Origin: Solea solea
Taxonomy: Eukaryota; Chordata; Actinopteri; Pleuronectiformes; Soleidae
Reading direction: 5' to 3'
DNA length: 64,000 nt
NCBI RefSeq assembly: GCF_958295425.1
Contig: NC_081141.1
Span: 23,938,365 to 24,002,364, forward strand
The stretch's first letter is position 1. Each line of letters opens with the position of its first letter. Shown in pieces: positions 12,033-25,400 of the stretch. The notes beneath the pieces are model-generated. The model saw nothing but the letters and a program-made list of their open reading frames with translations, did not search any database and was not told where the DNA came from. The translations under genes were made by a program, and so were the position numbers.

Positions 12033-15000
12033 GAGGAAAGGAGAGACGAAAGGCCTCATATTCCACACTGTCTCGTTGTCTTCCCTTGATTTCCCATCAC
12101 TGACGTTCCTTATGTGATGAAAGGAGGCTTCTTTTTTTGTGGTTAAGTGAAATAATAAGTACAAGGGATGAAACTCAAATGGAGCAGTGCTCAAAGGATG
12201 TATCTGTATCACAAAATGTGCACAAATTGAAGAGATGAAAGCAACTCTTGAGAAAATCAAATAGTAATTCCAGAAGTAACAGAAGAATCATCTTTTATTT
12301 TTTACTTCAACAGAAACTATCAGCACCAAACCCCACATTATATTAAGTTAGATTAGTCTGAACAGGATGGCGTCTGTGTCAATGATAAAGTAAACGTATT
12401 TTTCCACATTTGATTTGACTTATTATGACTATGTTATTATAAACGTATATATACTTTAAATGACATGAGCATTTCAGAATTTCAGCCTATTGCACCATTT
12501 GTGCTGAATGGGCATGTGCTGTCAGCTGAAGTGTGTGAGGGTGGACATGCCTTTGCATCATTCTGCTGACACGCTCTGTTCTTCACCCAGAGAGAGATGT
12601 GATGTCATGTGACATGCTTTGACCCGGATAACAAATATACAAGAGTGGAAATGTGGAAATGGACGAACAGTGTAGACATCAGGTATTTAATGTATGCGTT
12701 TCAGAGTTGTTGTGTTGAAGTTCCGTGTGTACAGACCACACGTCTGCACTAATGATGTGGTTTCCTATGTAATCCTGCCTGTCTCCATATGGCAGGGAAA
12801 TATACATTAAAGAATGTCTTGTGGGGTGATTTTGAAAAATGCCAAGAAGTGGGCTGAGAGCTGAGTGAGGCAGAGGAGGGAGGGAGGGAGGGAGAGTGGG
12901 GAGCAGTGCAGGCAGAGTGGTCTGGTAGGGAAATCTTTTATTTGACCTGCCCCCTCTTGACCAAACTAAATACTCATTGAGTTTGAGACCCCTGCTTTAC
13001 ACTAAACGGTTACACTGTGGGTTTCACTGGAAAAAAGTGGTTTTAGGGGTTTAGTTATGCTTCAAATGTTGTCACAAGTAGAAGCTGTAGTGATGGCCAT
13101 ATGGCACATTTAAAAAGTTTTAGTTGGTTGTTTATTTTTCTGGACAAGTAAATTCTGCCCAAGAGGAAAACATACTTTGAATTTCACTTTATCCCACCGG
13201 CTGTAAAGGCCTGCTGTGTCCCCAGAGGCTAAACCCTGTCATAGCTGTCACATAATGATGAGCTGCCAAGAGGAAGCTCTGTTGCTTTTGTAGATGATGT
13301 CAGATGAAAACACACCGTCCTCTTTCTCTACCCAAAGTTCCCCGAGGGTTAGGAAGCACAAGGTGAGGCCTGTCATATACCCTCTTGCAGCAGCACTGTT
13401 GCGGAAGAGGATGTATCTGAGCATCCTGAATCTTTCATGATGTGTTGTTGCTGGAGAGGTAAATATCTGGGAAGTGTTCAGAGTCGTCCTCAGGTCATAG
13501 CTGCAGGCAACTCAACTTGATCGGGGTAAGCTGACGATGTTTCACATCTCATCTAAGAGGCCTTGAGCAGGTCCAGTTTCCTAGTGAAGATTTAGAGAGA
13601 ATAACAAATGGATTTTGTGTAGATTGTTAAGCTTTCTTAGAAAACGTATCTGGTCAATGTGAAGGTTAATTCTTGGTAATTGTACGTGTGAATCTATGCC
13701 ACAGGCAGTCTTGTATAAAGTACCTTAGGATCTTACCAGAAAATGACTTTGGTAGAAGTTGAAGTCACTTTTTTTATAATATTACTTAAGTAAAAGTCTT
13801 AAAGTATATGACATTTACTGTACTGAAGTATCAAAAGTAATTTGCTGGTATGAAATCTACTTAAGCAAGATCATATAATATGTTTTATATCGCCCGTAAA
13901 AGAACTACAAACAAGTGAAGTGAGGACTTTGAAAACACAGAGCCGGAACCAGGGGGGGGGGGGGGGGTTCTAAGATGTCTAGTAAAAATGATTGAGTAAA
14001 GCAGATAATTAGCTAAGATACTGTACATGCGACTACGACACAGCAGAGGAAGTCAAAAAAGACGGATGGACGTTGCATTAATATACTGCTGATGTGTATG
14101 TAAGTTTAAAAACAGTAGTCTAATGTTTGATATTTAGGCTGTTCCATGGGTTAAATCAATAGATTTTAGGATTGGCACATTTTTCTTTTCAAATTTGATC
14201 TCTGATTTCTTTCTTGATTTAATCTATAAGCTTCATTTGTTCGGACTTTTCTGATATTTGACCTCGTCTGACACAGGTTTTAATGTTGGTGCCCCTCTGT
14301 AATTGAGTTTGACACCCCTGATCTTTGCCGATATCAATATAGAGGGTTTTAAAGTGCTTCCAACGTGTAGTTTGTGTATTTTATGCTTTTAAACCACATA
14401 ACTTAATACTGCTGTAATTCCACTGCAGGTGGAAGAACATAGACCTCATAATTTTAACAAATCATTTTATTCATCATTTTATTCTTCTATAAGAACAATT
14501 GACTACTAAGTGTAAAAGTAATGACTAAGCGTTTTAGTGTGTTATTTTCATGCTCTTGCATATTTTGCCTTCGTTATACCATATGTGTGTTTGCAGGCAT
14601 ATATTTAAATGACTCTTGTTATGATAACAAGTTCTCATTCCGCAAAGTACAGCGAGACTACAGTGAGAGACTAATTATCCTCTTTTTGGCGCACAACAGT
14701 TTCTCAGAACGTGGAAGCTGTGAGAGGATGAACCAACTCTGACGGCTGATGTTGTCTCTTTGTTTTTCTCCCTCTCTCTCACCTCTGGTGTTATTCTCCC
14801 CCACGCTGCGCAGATGTCGGCGTCACCTTTGTTTCTGCTCATTCAGCGCGGCTGTGTTAAGCGTGAGCTCACACTCTGCATGTTAATTACACACAGAATT
14901 TAGGATCAGTGTCAGTGGGGGGGGAAAAAAACCAGAAAGAGGCAGAGGCTTATGTGTGTGATTATGGAGAATTGTAATATCGCACGCTCTCGTCCCATCT

Positions 15001-18000
15001 GCCAGCGTCCCAGTGATGGAGCGTCTTGTTTTTGCAGCATCTACCAATGCGTCTGCTCGAGCAGATTGCATTCTGGGTAATGGGAGACCCCAGAGCTTGA
15101 AAACATTAGTCAGTTCTGACACTGCACATACTATATAGGCCGTTTATGGACTCAGACACAGATGCACAGTCACACACAAGCCGAGCGTGAGGCAGTTGAA
15201 GGTTTTGCAGCTGGAGCACGACTGAGGGTTTTATGGAGCGCTTTTACAACACTTTACTCCTCTGTCGTGTCGTTCTTATCTCATTTCAAGCTTCAGTGAG
15301 CCCTCCTCCATGTCCTTCTTTGACAGGTCAACCTTCTGCACTGGACATCAGTGATGCAGTGAATCTAAAGAAGCAAAAACGTTTAAAGTTTAATGTTAGC
15401 TTGGCTCGTAGTTTGTGACTTCTGCACAATTGCACAAAGCCTGAAGATGTGACCTATTAACACACACCTCTAAGATGTCTATATAAGGATTTGTGTATTA
15501 TTCCCACTCCTACAGGGAATAATACTGTGGCACAGATCCATACTTAGTTCACTGTATTTCTACAGTTAACTCAGGGTTAACTGTAGAAATATACACATTG
15601 CTATTCAAACTATTTCCCATCCATTATTTATAGGATAGAAACAGAGAACGAGAGAGGTTTTTTTGCTTCAGTGGATTCACTGTGCCGTGACTCGTCTTAA
15701 ATTTACGGGGGTGAAAAGTGAGTCTTCGGGCACATTCTGACATTTGGTGCATTTATTTTTTTTTCAGTTGTAAACAAAAACAGACTTGCATTAGTGATGG
15801 ATTCATCATCGGTATTATATCAGCAGGTGGTTCTTCATCCATATTTATCGTGATTTGCCAAAATGTTATCAGCAGGGGTGACGATCATGAGGTTCGACCA
15901 CATTTCACTGATCAGAAATGTGGAATGTACTGGTTATTGTATTTTTAGAGCATTCTCTTCCTACTTTAATTTGACTACTGTAATATCCAAAGCAGAGAGG
16001 TAATAAGTATGACACTTATTTTTAGACCATCATATAACTCTGTCCTTTAAAGAAATGTAATTAGATACTGATATATTATCATTTAATAATTCAGGACCCT
16101 TTGTCTGGCCTGCGCTGACACAGAAAGATATTGATCATAAATGTGTAATGAGTATCTGCAGATTTATGATGATGATGGAGGGAAGTAGAGTAATTAACGT
16201 GTCAGTGTGACAGAAAGTAGGAGTTTTTTTGAAGGATTTACAGCCCTCACACCGTATTTGATCATTATCTTTCACCTTGCATTCAGTAGCAAGCACCTTT
16301 TTATTATCCAAGTAAAAAAGGACTTGACCAACACAGCGGGGCAGACCGAGTATTCCTAAATTTGGACGTGACCTTACCTGAACATTGTGCCATTAAACTG
16401 CAGCACTTTCATTTCCTCAGCACACATTTACAAGAACTATCTGCAGAAGAGGAGGCGTCTTTTGTGAAAAATGACACGAGTGTATCCTGCACTTAATATC
16501 TCATATTTGCACATACGCACAGACAGGTGCAAAGTGCGTCTGCTGCACGAGGAGACACATTTGCATATGCCCTCTGACTGTTAGTTAATCCCAGCTCTGC
16601 GCTGGCATTTAAATGAAAGCATTGGACTTTAATTAACTGTTTTGAATTGTCAGCACGCCCCCATAATGACTGTTATGTAATAACTGAACAGGGCAGCCTT
16701 ATTTTGTCCTCTCAGGCCTGAATATACAGTAAAATGCGTTCATCGGGATGTCATTTGTGCGCTGATATTGGCATTTCGAAGAGCCTCCAGGCTGAATACG
16801 GAGGAAATATTGGTTTAATAATAAGGTAAACCTTGTGGTTTATGGGCTTAAGAAATGCTCTATTGTTCACAAAAACTCGGAAAAATGCCTTTGTTTAATT
16901 CTTAATGGAAAAATCCCATTCTATATAGTATAAAATGATTTTAAGGCAGATTGTAGCAACTACACATTTTTCACAGTAGAGTAAAAAAAAAATGCATTTT
17001 TGCTGTTTTACAATAGAATTTCTATGTATGTAACTTTCTATCAACCAAATGATGACTTTTAAAGGAGGAGGATTTTATTTTCCATCATACAAATCACACA
17101 ATCTTCATTAGTGGACTAATCTGTGCTTTTTCTGTCATGGTTTTACATTGACTTGAATATCAAAAAATAAGGAACAAAGAGTGATACAGAACACGTCTTT
17201 TATCCTTCTTTTACAGAACTGTGTAACAAACATTGTTACATCCCAAAAATAAATATACCCAGCTAAAATGCTTTTGCACCCAGGTAGTGTGCACGAAAGA
17301 TGCAGTCAGAGCAGAAGCAGAGTCCCCAAAGATGCAGCCTTTTAAAAAAAAATAATTTTTCGTGGTTGAATGTTATGCGTGATTAATTTTTTGACTTCTC
17401 ACAGAAGCCCACTGAGCCAGCTCATATGTGGGTATAAAAAGGTGAATTCAGTTTATTTGCCAAATAAATAGCAATAGCATTTTCAAAGGTTTTTGATAAT
17501 AAATTTGTATATTCACATATTATTGTTGTTTTCATATACGTCAAACAACAGCAACACACTGGAGCAGCTTATGATTTTTAAATGACGTGCCCACTGCTCC
17601 ACCACTTTTGAAGCGACACTGAGGCAAACTGTGCTTCCTGATGCTGGATGCACAGAGAATATGTAGATGTGTATCGTTTTCTCTCTTTGGCACAAAAGAA
17701 ATCAACTGGAAGTGGGTGTGATGAGGCTTTATAATGAAATGTAATTTGGAAAGGCGCGGAGTGAAAAGGAAAATGGTCAGATGAGGGAAGGACGGAGGGA
17801 GAGCTGCAAAAGGTGATGAGTCTTCAAACTTAGCAAACATGGTGCACAATTTCATTTTGTCAAGTGCATGAAAAAAGAGAGAGCGAGAGAGAGAGCGAGA
17901 GCTACTGCACAGTTAAGACAAACATTGTAAGGCAATGTGTGCAAAGTAGGAATGACTCAGCGATACATATGGACACACTACATCCCAAGTGTGTGCACAT

Positions 18001-21000
18001 TGTTAGCTCATGCTTCAGCAAAATATGAATATGAATATTTGCATTCTGTGCAATCACGGTGTTCTTTGGAACATCTCGTTCCAAACATAGTATAACAGAA
18101 CAGAACATTTTACCATGTGATGTCCAACTATGTCTCCGTAAGCAGAAAACGATTGTTTTTGAACTTTGATGGTCTGCTATAGGGACAGGATAATATACGA
18201 TATTGGCGTACACAGTTATTAATATGTCGATTTCTACGTCCATTGGTCACGCCTCCTGGAAGTGGGAGGTGACTACACCCTTTCCAGACTCAGTCTGGTG
18301 TTAGGCAGGCGAGTTGGAATAAAAATGCTGCACTGTTCCCCGTGTGTGCATGGGGTTTCTCCGGGTTCTCTGGTTTCCTCTCATACAGACTTTGGGGGAT
18401 AAGGGTTAGCTGCCCGTTGCTAATTTTTTATTTTTTTTTATTTTTATATGTTTATTTCGGTCATGTCAGTTAGATCACTCATCATCACACATCATCTTAG
18501 TGTAGTTCACACAAAACACATAACCGAAAGGGAAAGCAGGAGAAGCAAAAGCTTATCTAGTCCCGCCCCCATTATCCACAGACGACATATTTTCATCATA
18601 CAATACATGATAATGCCAATGTTACGCTATTACCACACTCACCCTTCAACGCTCCAGGCTTTTGTAAACGAGAAGTTCACCAGAAAGTTGAAGTTTTGCG
18701 ACAATGACAGGTTTGAATCCATCACTGGTCCCGTTCATTTCTGCTGCATCTTAAGTTGCCAACATGGAGGTTTATAGAGACTGAGTCAGTAATGTCTGGA
18801 GTTCTATAGTGTTGTTGTCTTTTTTATGTCTCCATTTACCAGTGAAAAATTGTGACAATAGGTTTTGTGATTGTGGGCTTTTGTTTACATTTGGATAAAG
18901 AGTAATGTTTTCCAACTTACGGTGTCTGGCAGCCTGGCCCACTGGCAGGCGGGCAGACAGTGAGCCGTAGTTTTATGGCTGTTACCCATTAGGTGTTAGA
19001 TGTGTCATCGATAATGTTTTCAGCCTCCTGACAGGAAGACTGAGAGCGGCTATCAAATACAAGTCTATCAGGGGCTTTTAGGTCTGCCTGTGTGCCACAC
19101 CTCAGGCACATTCACCAGCTGAGTGTGCCACATGGGTCCTCTTATAAACACGTTTCATTTTACTCTCTGCTGCATGCGAGTATGGTATTTAGTGGAGGGT
19201 GTCAATGGAATCACAGAGAATGAATACTTCAACGCCTCTATTTAACCACTCAGTGTCTCATTGCGTGTTTGTCTAATTCCCCTCGTTCACCTGCTGTCCA
19301 CCCACCAGCCTGTTGAAGCAGGAAGGAGGAGAAGAAGGTTTTACTATGTCTTTTATGGTAATATTTTATGTCGGTAACACAGCCTGGCCCCCTTACTTCT
19401 CTCCTTCAAAGGGAGCTTGTGTGTTTGAGACTGCATTTCTGCATTAATATTTCTAGAAATCTGCATCTCTATTCTCCACTAATGGACCATCCTCAGCAAT
19501 CACCCCATGAAACATCAAAGTGAGGGAAGAAATGTTTGATACTACTTTATTTTTGTTTTTTACATTTAATTGTGTGTATTTGTCACTAATGGATTTCATC
19601 ACTGTTATTCCCCTAAAGCACAAATACACAGGTCTTTTCTTATTGTTTTCATTGAGAGACACCTAGTGGCAGAACTTGAAAAACATGAATAGAATAGAAT
19701 AGAATTTAATAGAATAGGCTTTATTGTCATTGTAGTTTTACAAGAAAACATTTTTTTCCTACAGCAGTAGAAAGACAAACAATGAAAATAATAATATAGC
19801 AAGATAAAAGCTGTTTTATTCTATTGTACCACAGAAGAAATGAGCTTGTTCCTCTTATTGCTTACCCTATTTTGGAAGGGGACAGGGTCCACATGGTGAT
19901 GAGGTGTCACCTCACTAGAATACGGTAAACAGTTTTATTCCCACATCAGTCGAGGGCCTTAGCTTTAGCATGATATCCCTGTGTGTGTGTGTGTGTGTGG
20001 GTTCTCTCTTCCTTTCACAGTCTAAAAACATACTGTACAGATTGGGATTAGGTTATTTAAAGACTCTAAATATGCAGAAGAGTGTTAGTTAATGTGAGTG
20101 TGAATGATTGTTTGTCTCTGTATCTTGGTCGTGTGACGGACTGCTGCGACAAATTGCACATACATAGAGATGAGAGGAGGAGTGGATATTCCTTTTCGCC
20201 ATCAATCATACAGTAGCTGTAGTGACTCAGAATCTAAGATTAGTAGCAGTAAGAGTGTCGTAGCGCGCCGGGTAACCACATACAGCAGCTCCACTTTTAT
20301 CCTCAATTTCTGAAACAATGCCATGATAACTTGTAATGCGATTTTGAGTTGAAATATTCAAATGGGACAAAATTGAGCAATACCACTGCAAATCGTGGGG
20401 GGCAGTATGGAGTCAATCGTCCCGTCAGTCAGGAAAATGACCAATCACATTTATTGGTACTCAGAACCCTGCAGGTCTTCACTGTAACTCACTACTGTAT
20501 ACACAGACTGGTCTTCTGTGTGCCCATGCCCACAAATCTTATCCTCTTTACGTCTTGGCAGCTGCGCCCTACCTAACTTTTCCACTTTATCAGTCTGTGG
20601 CACCCGTTTTCTGTTTACCCAGCACTTCCATTTCACAGCCTTCTGCCCACGAGGTGGACACACACACATCCAGACGCCACCAATCCATCAAACCCCACTG
20701 CTTTGAACACCAGACCGGTTTCAGCCGCTTGCATCAACCGCTATTCATCCCCCTAAACGTCTTGTGTTTCATGACCTCTCCGCCCAGCAGACGCACATTC
20801 ATTTTCGTCCTTTTCTTTATGGACTTTACATAACTGTGGTATATATAACAAAAAAAGCATAAAATATAAATTTCATTCATGCTGTCTTTTATGTCCAAGG
20901 AAATCCCTCAATCACTCGCGGGTTCTGTGCACCTGCTGACTCATATTCAGCCACCCCCCACTTACAGCAACCACCTTTTTCATTTCATTTCTTTTCTGGC

Positions 21001-21873
21001 TGAGTGTGTTTATGGCACCATAAAGCTGGCACTGTGGGATGCACACACTCCGAGTTGGTGATGTGTGTCTGGGGAATATCGACCCCATGGGACTCGGGGA
21101 GAGAGGGAGAGAACCGCTGCAGTTTAGAAGATTGGCTGCTTTTGCCTCCCTGATGCAGCCACCACTTATTACCATCTATTATTATCTCATCTCCGTACGT
21201 GATACAGCATATTTCATCTCATGGGAATCGTTTCCTATCCCAATTATTTCACGCATGCCTTCTGCATTGTCTCTGGTATTTACCGTGTATCTGTTACACC
21301 TCACAGTCATGCCATCCCTCGTTGCCTCTTTTCTCACTCCCTTCTTTTGTCGTCTTCTGTCACCCGGTCCCTTGCTGCAGCGATATGTCAAGTGCACTGC
21401 GGCGTGCACAGCAAGAGTGTCTGTGTGATTCCTCCAGCTCTGCTGGTGTGTGTTAGAGATCCTGGGGTTGTTTAAATGTAAAGATAAGGACGTCTTTTCC
21501 CAGCTGGCGAGTTTCACATTTAGCTGCTGCTGCTGCCACATTAAAGCACGTGGTCTTCAGTCTTTATTTTGTACGAAACCCATTTTTTGGATCTGGTTTC
21601 AGGCAAAAAAAAACTAAAAACCAGAGCATTAAAACAAAACCACGCAACAGACAGGACTGAAACGTGACATGAAACAACAAACAAACCACATTTAGATAAA
21701 TAAAAGTCCAAAACTTGAAATAAAACAAAGTGTTAGTATCATGACATTTAGGCGGTTTACGGTCTCTGATTAACATCGCTAATCTTGTTGTTTTCTTTCA
21801 TCAACCATCATCATGTTGTCTGTTGTGGATGTGCTGTAGATGTGTCTATAATAACAATAATGACAATAATAAC

Positions 21874-21914
<41 letters not shown>

Positions 21915-22316
21915 AGAAAACAGCTACACAGCTGCTAAACAGAGAACATGATCTATGATATCTCTGGAGTGTGTTTGGTTGTTTACTTTTCTTATATACC
22001 TTTTATTACACGAGTATGTTTTATCGAAACATGACGTTCATTTCTTTTCATATGCCACAATTTTACATAAGTGAGTCACTTTTTATTGTATTGTAGTAAC
22101 CTTGTGTAACTGCTGACCCGGAAATGCCAAACCGGAAGTCTCTCAGAAAAAAATAATAATGGCAAACATCTACTTGCATGTTCCTGCCAAAAATAAGGTC
22201 TACAACCAGTGTTACGTGAGTGCCCTCTGGTGGTACTTGGAGTAAATTCAGAAATACTGTTCCACTGTATATACCAGGGTATGTGATCAGGGAGGAGCTG
22301 AGGCATTTTGACTGCA

Positions 22317-22364
<48 letters not shown>

Positions 22365-22453
22365 GTATATATATATATATATGTATATATATATGTATAT
22401 ATATATATATGTATATATGTATGTATATATATATATATATATGTATATATATG

Positions 22454-22498
<45 letters not shown>

Positions 22499-25400
22499 AT
22501 ACCAACGTGTGAAGTATTATGTGAGGAAGAGGAGGATGATGAGAGAGTAAATGATCTTATTGGGAATAAATCTGCCTCCTGTGAAAAGTCTGTTGCTGAC
22601 TTTGCTCGACTTATTTACACCACAGTATTCTAAGAAGATGCTTGGGTATAAAAAGTTTGGGAACCACTGATCTACAGCAACATTAAGACAGAAATGGAAT
22701 ATGATGGAATAAGATGGCAGACACTGAGTGGGCAGAAGAATATGTGCCCATTTGTCCTGGTAATAGAATAAAGATATGAAATTTAGAACAAAAAGATTTC
22801 CTCTTGTCATCATGATGAATGGTGAATATTACTTTTTGAGATTGAGACTCATCTTCTACTGCTTTATCCTCCATCTTATCTTATCTTATCAAGGATTTGT
22901 AAGACATATTTTTTGCACGTTTTAGGCACAGTTATTCCAAAGCATGGAAGGCAAATTAATGTTTATTCATTCATTTATTTATTCTTCTGTTATTTATTAA
23001 TGCATGTTTTACATTGTAATCAAGTCCACCGTTAAAAGGTAAATCAAAGGTAAATCAATGGCACCACCTAGTGGGCAAACTGAGGCAGTATGGGGCTTGA
23101 GTTCAAGCTCAGTACTGGTCATCACATGACCTTCAAGAGCAAGAGTCATGTGACATACCCTGCGACAGTAGCATGGAGAAAAGTCTGAAAAAAGAAAAAA
23201 AAAGTTGAAAAAGTCATTGCATCATTATGTTGCAATAACTCTAACTGAATTTTCCATACGTAAAAGTATTGTTTTGATATAAAATGATATATAGTTTACA
23301 ATAAAAAATCAAAAAGTATTTGTGATGCAAAATGATTTTGAAAATGAAGAAAATATAGACAGAAATGACTCATGATAATGATGTTAATTGGCGGGTCATG
23401 ACCTCTGATTTAGACCGTTTTGACATGAGATCGTTAGGTTAACACAGGTGTCACTCATCACTAATTAAAGCCCCACACCTGAACACAGTGGCCTCTTAAT
23501 TAGTGTCATTAGAAACACAAGATAAATGTCATTAGCTTACGATGAATTCCGTGTCAAAGTGGCTGCTGTGAAAAGACATCAATCATCAGCGTTTGTCTGT
23601 GTCTGTGCTCTTCTCCTGCAGGGACCAGTGACCCTTATGTGAAGTTTAAGATTGCAGGGAAGGAGGTGTTTAGAAGTAAGACCATCCACAAGAACCTGAA
23701 CCCGGTGTGGGACGAGCGAGTCACCCTACACGTGGAAACCCTGAAGGACCCTCTCTATGTGAAGGTAATTCTTCTCTTGTTATTTAAACAGTTTTCTTTA
23801 CATTTTTACTCCGTGACTTGAAGGACAACAACTCAGTGTGAAAACAAGGCACAGACAATGTTAATGACACATAATTTGTGATTATTTGTGATAATTTGTG
23901 ATTTTTATCGGTAGTTTTCATATCCCCATTCTTACAGAAACACTCAAAGCAGTTCTCCTTCTCTCAGAGTGTCTTTATATAAATCTTTTATTGCTGTCCC
24001 TGGTCTTTGTCATTGTTAAAAAGCCATTTTCCCACTTTTCTTCCGGCGATGTGTCAGATTTTCCATTGTGTATATATTTCCTCTCCTATACCAATCCATT
24101 GTTTTTGACAAGGAGGAATCCACTTCTACTGCATTTCCATGTCATGGAGTTCTTATTTGTGATCATAATATCATAATATTTTCATGAAATAGCTAATGTT
24201 GTTTTTTGCAGGTTTTTGACTATGACTTTGGACTTCAGGATGATTTCATGGGCTCTGCGTATCTCTACCTGGAATCACTGGAACATCACAGGTCTCTTTA
24301 TCTTTTTCACTTTACACATCTTGTATAACAACAATCGTATGGCCCTAATCTGGATTAAAAATCCCTTTATGTCTTGACTCAGTCTCCTCTTGAAGCATCT
24401 TTTCTTCAAGATTCAAGATAAGTTCATCGAGACATCAAATCGAAAACACCAGCTCAATATGTACATGGTTAAAAATGATAGTTTTAGAGGTCACAGGTGA
24501 TGCAGTCATTTTGATTAAATGCAGTATATTGTCGCCCTCTAGTGGCATTTTTTGATAACTCACCTCACGCCTGCAAAAACAAAACTTAACTGATTCCATC
24601 AGTAGAATTATTTGTACCTGTGCTGTTTCCTCATATTACTTGTCAAAATATGATTTTTGTTTTGTTGTAAGTGATGTATTGGTGTGTAGAAACTGTAATA
24701 TTAATATAAGAACATCCAGTGTGTTCACCTTATGCTTATGCTGGGTTTCATTCATCTTTCTGTTGATCCACATTCCTCCCTATTTCTTTTGAACTGGATT
24801 ATTTTTTTACACCCTCTCAGAACATTTACTATTAACTATCGCCATGTTAAGGTTTCATAAAACTGGAGAACAAACAGGTTTCGACAGAAAAGGTTAGAAA
24901 CTACCTTCTGAACGACACAAATCCCTCTCGGAAGCATCTTTTTTGATGCAGCCATTGCTGCAGTCTCCCTCCAGTGGCAGACTGTGGTAACTGTCCTAAC
25001 CCTCATCGCTTGGATTAACTGTACACTGGATTGTAAACCCTCACTCATTACCTTTTGTGCATAGATTACCTGCAAACTAGCAGTTCTTAAAATGGACAGG
25101 GAGGGAAAGTATAATCTATGGAAGTCAGTGGAGCAACATATCTTACTCTTCTACATCCATGTTGTAAGACTTAAACTGGTCAAAAATATGTATCTACTGG
25201 CTGTTAAAATGGATCAGGTCTGTGTGTAAAGTCCCCATTATACACATATAACAGTGACTTAATGTGTTGTTAGGGGGGCAAATGAGGACTAAAATGCAGT
25301 TTTAGTACTTTGACCAAAAATAACAGTCGTCATTCAAATAATTAGTTTGACATGTTCAGTATGTAAGAATTGGTGACAAAACGGGAAACTAAGAAACACA

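Larger units (their letters stand above)
6999..23621 (+). other. mctp1: mctp1 intron, 16.6 kb
   Basis: Intron between the first two visible exons, GT at 6999 and AG at 23620-23621. It contains a zinc-finger-coding remnant (7410-7601), a Tc1-like element (9235-9663), several repeat tails, a perfect hairpin (15555-15591), an octamer/TAAT-containing candidate non-coding element (16480-16830) and the long AT tract at 22318-22498. No exon was seen in between. Confidence 0.85.

Noticed and set aside
18700..18740. Possible tRNA T-arm word ggtttgaatcc
   Set aside because: No matching acceptor, D-arm or anticodon arm could be folded around it; it is within a repeat tail.
22220..22633. Open frames full of alternating Tyr and Ile on both strands
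   Set aside because: They are translations of the TA/TGTA tract inside a hAT-type repeat.
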